Below are positions 18,481-27,727 of a stretch of 64,000 nt of DNA, piece after piece. The stretch lies in the NCBI RefSeq assembly GCF_900167115.1, contig NZ_FUXZ01000011.1, positions 53,985 to 117,984 of the forward strand, read 5' to 3'. Below the pieces are notes generated by a model, which worked only from the letters and a program-made list of their open reading frames with translations, was not told the DNA's origin and searched no databases. Both the position numbers and the translations under genes were made by a program. The stretch's first letter is position 1. Each line of letters begins with the position of its first letter. Source of the DNA: Eubacterium uniforme. GTDB lineage: Bacteria > Bacillota > Clostridia > Lachnospirales > Lachnospiraceae.

Positions 18481-20960
18481 TAATTTCCATAAACAATCTT
18501 AGCTACATCTACGCTTTCCTTTGCATCTTTAGCATAGTAGTCTGCGCCAATCTTTTCAGCATACTCTGGAGTAAGCACTGCTCCACCTACTACAACCTTA
18601 CAATTAAGTCCTGCTTCTCTAATGAGCTTAATTGTTTTTTCCATAGAAGGAAGTGTTGTAGTCATAAGCGCTGATAATCCAACAAGACGTACATCGTGTT
18701 CTCTTGCAGCATCTACAACTAATGATGGTTCAACATCCTTACCAAGATCTATTATTTCATATCCATAGTTTTCAAGAATAACTTTAACTATATTCTTTCC
18801 AATATCGTGAATATCGCCTTTAACTGTTGCAAGAACAATCTTTCCATTACTAACCGAAGAATCATCCTTAACCATGCCATCCTTTATAACATCAAATGCT
18901 ACCTTTGCAACATCCGCTGATAATATAAGCTGTGGTAAGAAAGTCTTTCCTTTTTCAAAATTCTCACCAACAACATCAAGTGCTGGTATAAGAATGTTAT
19001 TTACAATATCAAGTGAGTCCATCTTTTCTAGTAATCTAGCAGTTGCATTTTTACCTTCACCTTTAAGTCCCTTAAAGATGGCATTATTAAGTGCATCCAC
19101 GTCTACATCACCCGAACCACCTGCACTGTCAGATGCATCACTACCGCTAGCACCCTTTCTCATCTTCTTATCCGTAACAGGTGCATTTGAAAGGACTTCA
19201 CTCTTCTTAACTAATTTATCTGTTTTAACAAATCCATTAAAGAATTCAATAAATTCCATTGAATTTTCATCATGGCACTTAAGAACTCTTGATGCAAGTA
19301 CAGTACCAGTCATTGAAACATTATTTGGATTCATGATTGGTAAATCAAGTCCGTTCTCTATTGCCATTGCAAGAAATGTTGTATTAATCATTTCTCTATT
19401 TGGAAGGCCGAATGAAATATTAGATACACCAAGAACAGTTTTAAGTCCAAGCTGTTCCTTAACCATTCTAACTGCCTTAAGTGTTTCAACTGCTCCATCC
19501 TGTTCAGCTGAAACTGTAAGAACAAGACAGTCAATTATAATATCTTCCTTTGGGATTCCAATTTCAAGTGCTCTATCTAATATCTTCTTAGCTATTTCCA
19601 CTCTCTGCTCTGCCTTCTTTGGGATACCGCCTTCATCAAGTGTTAGGCAAACAAGGTTTGCACCATATTTTTTTGCAAGAGGTAAAACAGCCTTTAGTGA
19701 TTTTTCTTCACCATTTGCTGAGTTAATGATTGGCTTTCCGGCATATACACGAAGGGCTGCTTCTAAGACATCAGGTTTTGTTGAATCAATCTGAAGCGGA
19801 GTATCTGTAATACCCTGAAGCGCCTTTATAACCTTAACCATCATTTCTTTTTCATCAATTTCAGGATGGCCAACATTAACATCTAAAAGATCAGCACCAC
19901 CATCAATCTGTTCAACTGCCTGTCCTAGGATATAATCAATATCACCTTCTACTAATGCTTCTTTAAATCTCTTCTTACCAGTTGGGTTAATTCTCTCACC
20001 AATAATCGTTGGTCTATTTACGATAACGTGCTTACTAGCCGATGTAACAACTGTTCTTTTAATCTTCTTTATTACATTAAAGTCCTTTCTATCAGCAAAT
20101 GCCACCTCAAGTTTATCCCTTGTTGCCTTAATATAATCTGGATTAGTTCCACAGCATCCGCCAAAAACTTTAACACCCATCTGAGCCATTTTAACCATAA
20201 GATCTGAAAACTCATCTGGTAAAACATCATATGTATTATCAACTGGATCTGGCAAACCTGCATTAGGTTTAACCACAACTGGAAGATTAGTATTCTCTAA
20301 AATAATCTTAACTGTATCGAAAAGGTCAGCTGGGCCAACGGAACAATTAACACCAATTGCATCTACTCCAAGTCCTTCAAGAGTAACTGCCATTGCAACT
20401 GGTTCAACACCAGTAAATGTACGACCATCTTTTTCAAAACTCATAGTACAAAGTATTGGTAAATCACTATTTTCCTTAGCCGCTAGTACCGCTGCCTTAA
20501 TTTCTAAAAGATCGGACATTGTCTCAATACAAATAATGTCTGCCTTATATTCACCTGTAGTAGCAGCAACTATTTCTTCCTTATATGCTTCATATGCATC
20601 ATCAAACTTAAGATCACCTGTAGGCTCCATGAGTTTGCCAAGTGGTCCTATATCAAGTGCAACTAGTGCATTCGTACCCTCTGCTGCTTTTTTACCGTTT
20701 TTAATACCAGCCTGAATAAGTTCAGTTACACTGTATCCACTGCCAGCCGCTTTATACTTACTTGCACCAAATGTATTTGCATATACAATGTCAGTTCCAG
20801 CATTAATGTACTTTCTATGAATATCTACAATAACTTCTGGTTTTTCTATATTAAGTGTTTCAGGCATCTTACCAAGTTCAAGTATACCTGCCTGAAGCAT
20901 GGTTCCCATACCGCCATCCAACATTATAAATTCATTCTCTTTAAGATTTCTTATATCCAT
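18480..20960 (-). CDS. metH: Cobalamin-dependent methionine synthase without activation domain
   Basis: An 826-residue protein with the homocysteine domain (about 1-290; zinc Cys in GVNCSVGP and GGCCGTNP), the methyltetrahydrofolate-binding domain (about 310-575; GERINPTGKKRFKEAL), a helical cap and the B12 domain with the DxHxxG motif (Asp716, His718). A Gly/Ser/Asp-rich linker lies at about 595-615. The AdoMet-binding reactivation domain (about 330 residues in E. coli MetH) is absent; the separate gene just upstream (21005-21679) supplies a domain of that kind. Operon order metF, activation protein, metH. Confidence 0.95.
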   Translation of the reverse strand: MDIRNLKENEFIMLDGGMGTMLQAGILELGKMPETLNIEKPEVIVDIHRKYINAGTDIVYANTFGASKYKAAGSGYSVTELIQAGIKNGKKAAEGTNALVALDIGPLGKLMEPTGDLKFDDAYEAYKEEIVAATTGEYKADIICIETMSDLLEIKAAVLAAKENSDLPILCTMSFEKDGRTFTGVEPVAMAVTLEGLGVDAIGVNCSVGPADLFDTVKIILENTNLPVVVKPNAGLPDPVDNTYDVLPDEFSDLMVKMAQMGVKVFGGCCGTNPDYIKATRDKLEVAFADRKDFNVIKKIKRTVVTSASKHVIVNRPTIIGERINPTGKKRFKEALVEGDIDYILGQAVEQIDGGADLLDVNVGHPEIDEKEMMVKVIKALQGITDTPLQIDSTKPDVLEAALRVYAGKPIINSANGEEKSLKAVLPLAKKYGANLVCLTLDEGGIPKKAEQRVEIAKKILDRALEIGIPKEDIIIDCLVLTVSAEQDGAVETLKAVRMVKEQLGLKTVLGVSNISFGLPNREMINTTFLAMAIENGLDLPIMNPNNVSMTGTVLASRVLKCHDENSMEFIEFFNGFVKTDKLVKKSEVLSNAPVTDKKMRKGASGSDASDSAGGSGDVDVDALNNAIFKGLKGEGKNATARLLEKMDSLDIVNNILIPALDVVGENFEKGKTFLPQLILSADVAKVAFDVIKDGMVKDDSSVSNGKIVLATVKGDIHDIGKNIVKVILENYGYEIIDLGKDVEPSLVVDAAREHDVRLVGLSALMTTTLPSMEKTIKLIREAGLNCKVVVGGAVLTPEYAEKIGADYYAKDAKESVDVAKIVYGN

Positions 20961-21004
20961 GTATCCTCCGATGATACTTTCAGCAAATGCTTTCTAATAT
21001 CATT

Positions 21005-21679
21005 CTACTTATTATATTTACTATATGCGCATACATCCTTCATATTACATATTGAACACTTATGCGAATACGAATCCATTATATCACGATTACCATCTAG
21101 TTTTCCATCAGAAACTCCAATAATACAAGTAACTGATTTAGTTGGAGTTAATAGTCCTCCATCACTTAAGTTAAGTCCAATGAGCTTTCTTGCATTTGCT
21201 AAGTCAAGGAATGTACTTTGAAATTCTAACGGGAAGTCTCCGTATCCCACGCCAAATCTCCAAGTTAAGTGCTTATCCTTAAATCTATTTATAAGCTCAA
21301 GGTCTATTAATTTAAGTGCATCCTCTATTGCTGCTGAAGCCAAGGCATCTGCACAAACCATGTCAAAGCTACCACTTACCTGACGCTTTCTAATAAACTC
21401 ATCAACTGATGAAGATAAAGTTGCAGCAAGAAAAATCACCTTGTTACAATCTTTAAGGTGATTTTTTATGGACTGACCTTCTAACTTAATGTTAGGACCA
21501 ATCATCATTGTTTCGTTGTCTATATCAAATACTTTATAAACGTATCTAACGTTTATGTTTTCTAGAAGAAGCTTTTCGTTTTCTTTTAGAATTTTTAATT
21601 CCTCTTCATTAATGGATGAATAATCTCCACCCATATATCTAAAAGCATCTTCCTTACTAATCTCTTTTAATTTAATCAT
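21005..21679 (-). CDS. Stand-alone methionine synthase activation-domain protein
   Basis: A 224-residue protein resembling the AdoMet-binding reactivation domain of MetH: GYGDFPLEFQ followed by IGLNLSDGGLLTPTKSVTCIIGV matches the conserved RxxxGYG and LTPxxSVT region. The C-terminus has a small Cys cluster (CSICNMKDVC) not found in E. coli MetH, perhaps a metal site. It is intact, starts four bases after metF and lies 45 bases before metH, so it most likely reductively reactivates the MetH cobalamin in trans. The electron donor is unknown. Confidence 0.85.
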   Translation of the reverse strand: MIKLKEISKEDAFRYMGGDYSSINEEELKILKENEKLLLENINVRYVYKVFDIDNETMMIGPNIKLEGQSIKNHLKDCNKVIFLAATLSSSVDEFIRKRQVSGSFDMVCADALASAAIEDALKLIDLELINRFKDKHLTWRFGVGYGDFPLEFQSTFLDLANARKLIGLNLSDGGLLTPTKSVTCIIGVSDGKLDGNRDIMDSYSHKCSICNMKDVCAYSKYNK

Positions 21680-21683
21680 ATTT

Positions 21684-22544
21684 TTAAAGTATGTTTTTCA
21701 CACTCTCCGTAATTTTTCTTGCAACATATGGATTATTCATAGTATAAAGATGAATTCCATCAACGCCATTTGCTACTAAATCAACTATCTGATTAACCGC
21801 ATATGCAATACCTGCATCTACTAACGCTTCTGGCTTATCCTCATACTTTTGTAAAACCTTAACGAACTTAGCTGGAAGTGATGCACCACAAAGCGTAACC
21901 ATACGCTCAATCTGCTTTTTATTTGTAACTGGCATAATGCCCGCTTCAATAGGAACATTAATGTCAGCTGCTCTTGCTCTATCCTTAAACGCATAGAATA
22001 CTTCATTATCAAAGAAAAGCTGACTAATAAGATGTGAAACGCCACAATCAACTTTCTTTTTTAGATTCTTAATATCAGCTATGCTATCCTCAGCCTCTAC
22101 ATGAACCTCTGGATAACATGCACCTGAAACATAGAATCCACCACGTTTTATTATATAAGTAGCAAGTTCACTTGCATATTTAAATTCTTTCTTAGGTTTA
22201 ATATCTGGATTAATATCACCTCTAAGTGCAAGGATGTTTTCAATCCCCTTACTTTCAAGATCGTTTAAAATATAATCTAATTCTTCCTTACCTGTATTGA
22301 TACAAGTTAAATGAGCAACACTCTCAATATTATATTTATCCTTGATAAGTTGTGCAATATCCGCTGTTTTACTATCTGCTATATTACCACATGCTCCATA
22401 TGTAACAGATATAAAATCTGGATTTAAATCACTTAATTTTTCTATCGTATCATAAATCTTATCAATACTATCATTTCTTTTAGGTGGAAAAATCTCGTAT
22501 GATAAGACTGTCTTATCACCATCAAATAATTTAGATATCTGCAT
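21684..22544 (-). CDS. metF: Methylenetetrahydrofolate reductase
   Basis: A 286-residue flavoprotein making 5-methyltetrahydrofolate for MetH. The N-terminal SYEIFPPKR motif and FISVTYGACG segment are typical, as is the HLTC segment (about residue 87). The ATG at 22544 is chosen for GGAGG five bases upstream; the in-frame extension to 22577 lacks a ribosome site. First gene of the one-carbon operon. Confidence 0.93.
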   Translation of the reverse strand: MQISKLFDGDKTVLSYEIFPPKRNDSIDKIYDTIEKLSDLNPDFISVTYGACGNIADSKTADIAQLIKDKYNIESVAHLTCINTGKEELDYILNDLESKGIENILALRGDINPDIKPKKEFKYASELATYIIKRGGFYVSGACYPEVHVEAEDSIADIKNLKKKVDCGVSHLISQLFFDNEVFYAFKDRARAADINVPIEAGIMPVTNKKQIERMVTLCGASLPAKFVKVLQKYEDKPEALVDAGIAYAVNQIVDLVANGVDGIHLYTMNNPYVARKITESVKNIL

Positions 22545-22601
22545 ATAAACCTCCATGTAAAACAAACAAGTCATCATTCTATATATAAATCTTACATTTA
22601 A

Positions 22602-22623
22602 GCGATATATCGCCTTAATTATA
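22602..22623 (-). promoter_or_regulatory. metF -10 box with adjoining palindrome
   Basis: TATAAT (22623-22618, minus strand) is followed at about +1 by the perfect 12-bp palindrome GCGATATATCGC (22602-22613). The -35 is weak (TTATTG at 17 bases). The palindrome is placed like a repressor operator. No SAM riboswitch is present. Confidence 0.5.
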
Positions 22624-22647
22624 ACAACTATGTTATTTTACAATAAA

Positions 22648-22697
22648 ATAAAAGTTATAACAAATATTCGTTTTAAATAACTTGTTATAACTTTTAT
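22648..22697 (-). terminator. Terminator after gerW
   Basis: A perfect 16-bp inverted repeat (22648-22663 with 22682-22697), loop 18, ending in A/T-rich flanks. Confidence 0.75.
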
Positions 22698-22710
22698 TTA
22701 TATCAAACTC

Positions 22711-23061
22711 TTATTCAGTAATATCTACTTCATCTGATGATCCACCATTATTTGAGAACTTCTCAACAAAATCAGGAACCATATCCAATACCTTTGTAAG
22801 ACCATCCTGCTGCTTAATGTTAACAAGCTTAGCCTGACCATCTTTAATTACTAATACTGAACTTGGAACAAGTTTAAGTCCCATACCACCAGCAACATTA
22901 GTGGATGAAGATGTTGAACCTGTACCAACACCAACCGAAACGTCAACAAGTGGTAATATCGTTGTATCTCCTACTTTGATAGCTTCACCAACTACCGACT
23001 TAGTAGAAATGAAATTCTCCATACTTTTTAATAAATCATCAATTGTAGTTTTCTCAGCCAT
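22711..23061 (-). CDS. GerW/YtfJ-family spore protein
   Basis: A 116-residue protein of the GerW (YtfJ) family: a helical start (IDDLLKSMENFI), then VGEAIKVGDTTILPLVDVSVG and a Gly/Ser-rich loop. In Bacillus YtfJ is made in the forespore and needed for germination with L-alanine. It lies right after the DUF2953 gene, as in Bacillus ytfI-ytfJ. The ATG at 23061 is fixed by GGAGG. It suggests a spore former or a recent non-sporulating descendant. Confidence 0.88.
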   Translation of the reverse strand: MAEKTTIDDLLKSMENFISTKSVVGEAIKVGDTTILPLVDVSVGVGTGSTSSSTNVAGGMGLKLVPSSVLVIKDGQAKLVNIKQQDGLTKVLDMVPDFVEKFSNNGGSSDEVDITE

Positions 23062-23080
23062 AATAACCTCCATATCTCTT

Positions 23081-24508
23081 TTAGCTTATCGCATCTAAAT
23101 CGTCGTCGAAATCATAAAAACCTTCGTCCATTTCCATGCTTTTATACTTGCTATTTATTTTATCAAATTTCTTTTTAATTATCCATACATTTCTATTAAG
23201 TAAAATCTTAATAGCAACAATCAATGCATGAATAAGTCTAATATGACCCTTAATGTCAACCTTTCCTTCTAAAATCTTATGTTCAAAATCCGGGATAACA
23301 TCAAACTTTTTTAGTCTCTTACCAAATATACCATAAAGAATGGCAATGTAACCATAAGTTTTTCCAGTTTTATCTGGATGCTCAAATCCAAACTTTATAA
23401 AACCTTTGCACTTTCTTGGGAATATTTGTTTTAATAAATACTTTACTTCCTTTTTCAAAAAAGCAAATGTCTTTTTAAATCTCTTAGTCTTACTTAACTC
23501 TCTATATTCCTTAATCCTATTCTTTGTAAGATTAGCTTTATACTTAGCTCTTTCTATCTTCCTAATTATACTCTTGATCTTAAATTTTAGACCATGTATC
23601 TTTCCTTTTATTGAAGATAACTTAAAACTAAATCCTTTTATCTTATCACTAATAACTTTAATTCTATCTGCTGATTCATTATAATGCTCTCTCTTAGTCT
23701 CAATTCGTTCACTAAGCTTATTTGCCTTTTCATCTAGGAATGAAAAAATATTATCCTCTTTTGAAACTAATAAATCAATACCCTTAAAAATCAAAAGCGC
23801 CACAGCAAATACTGCCGAAATAATTAAATCAAATATCTTAAAAAATCCAAACAAAACAAAATTAAATAATTTAAAATATCCGTTTAAAATATAATCAAAA
23901 TACCCATTTAGGAGCTTATCAAATAAGTTATTATCTTCATTAACTTCTTTATCATCAAAATCTAAATTAATAATCTGACCATCCGATGCATTATCAATCT
24001 TCTCACCAGAAACATTCAAGTCTATCGAAGAATCCTTAATGCCTTTATCAACATCAATATATTGATTTTCATCCTCATCAGAAGTAAAACTCTTGTCATG
24101 AATATCACTCCTATCTACGGAATCAAAATCATCACCTTTATTTCTTTCAGATTCATTATTGATTTTCGATTCATAAGCTTTATTAGAATATTCCTCTTTT
24201 TCTTCTTCACGATAAGATTCTTTCGATTCTTTGTTCAAATCAAGAAAATCTTTTTTTAAAACAGGAATTCCAAAAAATTTAATAATCATATTCAATTTTT
24301 TATTTTCGAATAATACTTTTGCACTTATTATATGCAAAAGGAAAGAAATGTTTACCTTACCTTCCTTAACCTTATCATCATACCTTCCATTAAGTCTATA
24401 CCTTATCGGAACAAACATCAATAAAAGGAATATAAATAAAATTATTCCTAAGATGGCAAGTAAAACAATCCCAACTATTTTTAAAACATTAAGAACAGCT
24501 AACAACAT
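23081..24508 (-). CDS. DUF2953 (YtfI-like) membrane protein
   Basis: A 475-residue protein with an N-terminal membrane helix (about 8-35), a DUF2953-like start (FVPIRYRLNGRYDD, internal ISFLLHIISAKVLFENK) and its C-terminal part (about 350-455: FGFEHPDKTGKTYGYIAILYGIFGK). In between lies an insert of about 150 residues that is acidic and then Lys/Arg-rich, with one more hydrophobic segment at about 215-245. It precedes gerW by 8 bases after the chosen starts, the usual ytfI-ytfJ pairing. Function is unknown beyond the association with sporulation. Confidence 0.8.
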   Translation of the reverse strand: MLLAVLNVLKIVGIVLLAILGIILFIFLLLMFVPIRYRLNGRYDDKVKEGKVNISFLLHIISAKVLFENKKLNMIIKFFGIPVLKKDFLDLNKESKESYREEEKEEYSNKAYESKINNESERNKGDDFDSVDRSDIHDKSFTSDEDENQYIDVDKGIKDSSIDLNVSGEKIDNASDGQIINLDFDDKEVNEDNNLFDKLLNGYFDYILNGYFKLFNFVLFGFFKIFDLIISAVFAVALLIFKGIDLLVSKEDNIFSFLDEKANKLSERIETKREHYNESADRIKVISDKIKGFSFKLSSIKGKIHGLKFKIKSIIRKIERAKYKANLTKNRIKEYRELSKTKRFKKTFAFLKKEVKYLLKQIFPRKCKGFIKFGFEHPDKTGKTYGYIAILYGIFGKRLKKFDVIPDFEHKILEGKVDIKGHIRLIHALIVAIKILLNRNVWIIKKKFDKINSKYKSMEMDEGFYDFDDDLDAIS

Positions 24509-24527
24509 ACTTCCACCATGTAATCAA

Positions 24528-24842
24528 TTACATTTTACTAATAAAGAAATCTCTAAGTTTATAATCACCAGTCTCATCATAGCAATCCTTAATGATTTTA
24601 GCTAAAAGTTCTCTACTTTCACCCTTTCCCTTAGCAACTCCTATTACCAGCAAATCCTTATTTTCAAAATGTTTTTGTATAAATGTATTAGCTTGATATA
24701 TATCAAGATTATCTAAGGGATTATCAGCAGTTGTAATCAAATATACATCATAAACAATCTTTTTATCCTTAATTGCTTTTAGTATCTTATTAATCTTTCC
24801 TGCCGCTTTGTCCCCCACATACAAATTATCATAAAAGCGCAT
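24528..24842 (-). CDS. Small hypothetical protein
   Basis: A 104-residue soluble protein; no family recognised. The pattern of alternating short strands and helices (YDVYLITTAD, DLLVIGVAKGKGESRELLAKII) suggests a small alpha/beta fold. AGGTG precedes the ATG. It lies 8 bases after the 476-residue unknown protein and 19 bases before the DUF2953 gene, so the four genes from 26281 to 22711 look like one operon. Confidence 0.7.
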   Translation of the reverse strand: MRFYDNLYVGDKAAGKINKILKAIKDKKIVYDVYLITTADNPLDNLDIYQANTFIQKHFENKDLLVIGVAKGKGESRELLAKIIKDCYDETGDYKLRDFFISKM

Positions 24843-24850
24843 ATTTACAC

Positions 24851-26281
24851 CTATTTATCTTCTCCACTATAATCAAAATCATCCATAATTGTTATAGCTA
24901 ATAATTTACTTGCTTTCTTAACATGTTCATCTGTACATGTTTCAAGTGAATTCTTAATATATGCTTTGATTTCATCAAGATTATTAAAGAAAACTGGTAA
25001 ACTTCCAAGAACATTTGCCATAATGGCTCTCTTAACCATTCTATCCTTACCACTTAATCCATTAATAATCTCATCAATTACTTCATTTTTCTTAGATTCA
25101 AAATATTCAGGATCAACTTTTTCACCTAATGATTCTTCTTCTTTCTCCAACGAAGCAAATTCACTGTTAGATAAAAGTAAAATAAGCTTTCTTGTATACT
25201 CAAGAGTACTTTCTGAATTCTTAATTTCTCCAACTTCATCATTAAGAGTAACCCTAGAATATGCTTCCTTAATAACTCCATCATCAAAAAGAGCAACTAA
25301 GTTTGAAACTTCATCATAATACTCTTCTTGTAAACCTTCTGATTTTTCAAGAATTGGATTAAGTTCATCATCAGTAAGATTTCTACAATCCATCTTAATA
25401 TATGAATCAATCTTATCCATATCTATCTTATTACTAAAATATTTTTCTTTTATATTTTCATTACATAATTTTTCAGCAATAAGACATACATATAAATCAT
25501 TAATTGCTTCTTGTAAAACAACATGAACTGATGAAGCTTCTTCAAATTTATCAGCAATACTATATAAATCTTCTTCATACTTAAAGAATGAATCTTCATC
25601 TATTTCCTTAAACTTAATCTTTGAATATTCATCAAGAATTCTCTTATATTCTTTAAATGAATCCTTATCAGATAACTCATCTACAACAGAATTATATCTA
25701 AGCATATCCAGGAAATTATCAAAACTAAACTTTGTACTATCCTTATAAATTGAAATACCAGCATCTAAATAATCTCTAAATTTTTCACGAGTAAGCATAA
25801 CTGGCAACTCACAAACAAGCTTGCTAATTAACACATTAGCCATTTTCTCTTCATTAGCCTTAGCAATACTTCTTGAAACCATATCAAGGAAAACTTCATC
25901 ATTGTACATCTTATCAAGTTTAACTTCTCTAAATCTTCCTTCAATACGATTAAATACCATCTGATAAATTGAATAATTTTCAATATATCTCGTTGTATTT
26001 GTTACAAAATCAAGATTATCATTTCTAAGTTCATCTAACTTTACAATAGCTTCATCAACATCCATATCACCGAAAGACTCACATAAATCTAATAATCTAT
26101 CATAAATCTTCTTAAATTCAGCTTCCCTATCGTCTTCAATACACTCCATAAGATTTACCTTATTAAGTAAAAGGTGAACTCCAGCAAATGCCTTCGCATA
26201 CATACAAAATCTTGCCACAAAACAAGGTAAATTATCCTCTAAATTCTTATAGCTTCTAATATCACTTATAAGTTTACTCAT
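24851..26281 (-). CDS. Hypothetical helical protein
   Basis: A 476-residue, strongly charged, almost entirely helical protein without membrane segments or recognised motifs. A pattern of repeated helix pairs (about 40-residue periodicity by eye) could mean an all-helical repeat scaffold. AGGAGA precedes the ATG. It heads the operon that continues into the 104-residue protein, DUF2953 and GerW, so a role in sporulation or envelope work is possible but unproven. Confidence 0.65.
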   Translation of the reverse strand: MSKLISDIRSYKNLEDNLPCFVARFCMYAKAFAGVHLLLNKVNLMECIEDDREAEFKKIYDRLLDLCESFGDMDVDEAIVKLDELRNDNLDFVTNTTRYIENYSIYQMVFNRIEGRFREVKLDKMYNDEVFLDMVSRSIAKANEEKMANVLISKLVCELPVMLTREKFRDYLDAGISIYKDSTKFSFDNFLDMLRYNSVVDELSDKDSFKEYKRILDEYSKIKFKEIDEDSFFKYEEDLYSIADKFEEASSVHVVLQEAINDLYVCLIAEKLCNENIKEKYFSNKIDMDKIDSYIKMDCRNLTDDELNPILEKSEGLQEEYYDEVSNLVALFDDGVIKEAYSRVTLNDEVGEIKNSESTLEYTRKLILLLSNSEFASLEKEEESLGEKVDPEYFESKKNEVIDEIINGLSGKDRMVKRAIMANVLGSLPVFFNNLDEIKAYIKNSLETCTDEHVKKASKLLAITIMDDFDYSGEDK

Positions 26282-26315
26282 AAAAAATCTGTCTCCTAAT
26301 AGTAGTTTTACATAA

Positions 26316-26357
26316 ATTTCATTAGGAAATATATAATCATATACCCCCTAATGAAAT
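26316..26357 (-). terminator. Hairpin between lysA and the following operon
   Basis: ATTTCATTAGG (26316-26326) pairs perfectly with CCTAATGAAAT (26347-26357). It lies after the decarboxylase stop codon; the following T stretch is short, so terminator strength is uncertain. Confidence 0.55.
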
Positions 26358-26382
26358 CATAATCAATAATCTATATCAAATT

Positions 26383-27648
26383 TTATTTAATATCATCAAA
26401 TATTCCAGTAAAATCAAATGTTGCAAAATAATCCTTAGGCGTTTCGGCTCTTCTAATCATTGAAACTGAACCATCTTCTTTAAGTAAAAGTTCTGCAGAA
26501 CGAAGTCTTCCATTATAGTTATATCCCATAGAAAAACCATGAGCACCAGTATCATGAATTACCAAGAAATCACCCATATCAATTTTTGGTAACATTCTAT
26601 CAATTGCGAACTTATCACAGTTCTCACATAAAGAACCTACAACATCATATTTATGATCACAAGGAGCATCTTCTTTACCTGCAACAGTAATATGATGGTA
26701 AGCGCCGTAAATAGCTGGTCTCATGAGATTAGCCGCACAAGCATCAACACCAATATACTCTTTATGAGTATGCTTTTCATGAATTGCTTTAGTTACAAGA
26801 TGACCATATGGCGCAAGCATAAATCTACCTAGTTCAGTAAAGATTGATACTTCACCAAGTCCTGCTGGAACTAAAACTTCATCATATACTTCTTTTACTT
26901 TCTTACCAATAATCTTAATATCATTAGGTTCCTTATCAGGTGTATATGGTATACCTACACCACCCGAAAGATTAATGAAACTAATTTCAACGCCTGCTTT
27001 TTCCTTAATTTCAACAGCAAGTTCAAATAAAGTCTTTGCAAGAGTTGGATAATATTCATTAGTAACTGTATTACTTGCAAGAAATGAATGCATACCAAAC
27101 TTTTTAGCACCAAGTTCCTTTAACTTCTTATAACCTTCTATAATCTGATCATGTGTAAGACCGTACTTAGCATCACCAGGATTATCCATAATGTTATTAC
27201 TAATTTTAAATACTCCACCCGGATTATATCTAAGAGAAATTGTTTCTGGAATTCCAGCACAATCCTTTAAAAAGTCAATATGTGTAAAATCATCAAGATT
27301 AATTGTTGCATTTATCTTTCTAGCATAAACAAATTCCTCAGCTGGTGTATCATTAGATGAGAACATAATATCAGTTCCATCATAATTTAGTTTATCTGCC
27401 ATCATAAGTTCTGTTAAGGATGAGCAGTCTACACCACATCCTTCTTCTTTTAAAATATTTAAAATATATGGATTTGGAGTTGCTTTTACAGCAAAATATT
27501 CTTTAAATCCTTTATTCCAACTAAATGCTTCATTTAATCTTCTAGCATTCTCTCTAATCCCCTTCTCATCATAAATATGATAAGGTGTAGGATATGTCTT
27601 ATCAATTTCCTTAAGTTTCTCAAGTGTAATAAATGGTTTTTTTTCCAT
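26383..27648 (-). CDS. lysA: Diaminopimelate decarboxylase-type PLP enzyme
   Basis: A 421-residue fold-III PLP decarboxylase. Lys55 in YFAVKATPNP is the cofactor lysine; the GGG-like glycine segment (NLSGGVGIP) and the C-terminal HDTGAHGFSMGYNYNGRLR, which contacts substrate and phosphate, are present. The CESGD motif reads CENCD. Most likely it makes lysine from meso-diaminopimelate; related decarboxylases for other amino acids cannot be excluded. The ATG at 27648 is supported by GGAGG. It stands as a single gene between the GGDEF protein and the unknown operon. Confidence 0.87.
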   Translation of the reverse strand: MEKKPFITLEKLKEIDKTYPTPYHIYDEKGIRENARRLNEAFSWNKGFKEYFAVKATPNPYILNILKEEGCGVDCSSLTELMMADKLNYDGTDIMFSSNDTPAEEFVYARKINATINLDDFTHIDFLKDCAGIPETISLRYNPGGVFKISNNIMDNPGDAKYGLTHDQIIEGYKKLKELGAKKFGMHSFLASNTVTNEYYPTLAKTLFELAVEIKEKAGVEISFINLSGGVGIPYTPDKEPNDIKIIGKKVKEVYDEVLVPAGLGEVSIFTELGRFMLAPYGHLVTKAIHEKHTHKEYIGVDACAANLMRPAIYGAYHHITVAGKEDAPCDHKYDVVGSLCENCDKFAIDRMLPKIDMGDFLVIHDTGAHGFSMGYNYNGRLRSAELLLKEDGSVSMIRRAETPKDYFATFDFTGIFDDIK

Positions 27649-27727
27649 TATTATGTCCTCCATTTTTTTAGTATTATTCCCCCATTTTTACCAACTATAT
27701 TTTATTATAAGCCTTATTAAAGGTCTT

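Noticed and set aside
18874..19794. 306-residue ORF opposite metH
   Set aside because: Ser/Pro-rich shadow frame of the conserved metH gene, no ribosome site.
21005..21679. Degenerate fragment of metH
   Set aside because: The frame is intact, has its own start and sits in order in the operon; it reads as a functional detached domain.
22545..22700. SAM (S-box) or T-box riboswitch before metF
   Set aside because: The leader is about 60 bases and shows only a palindrome; no conserved riboswitch core.
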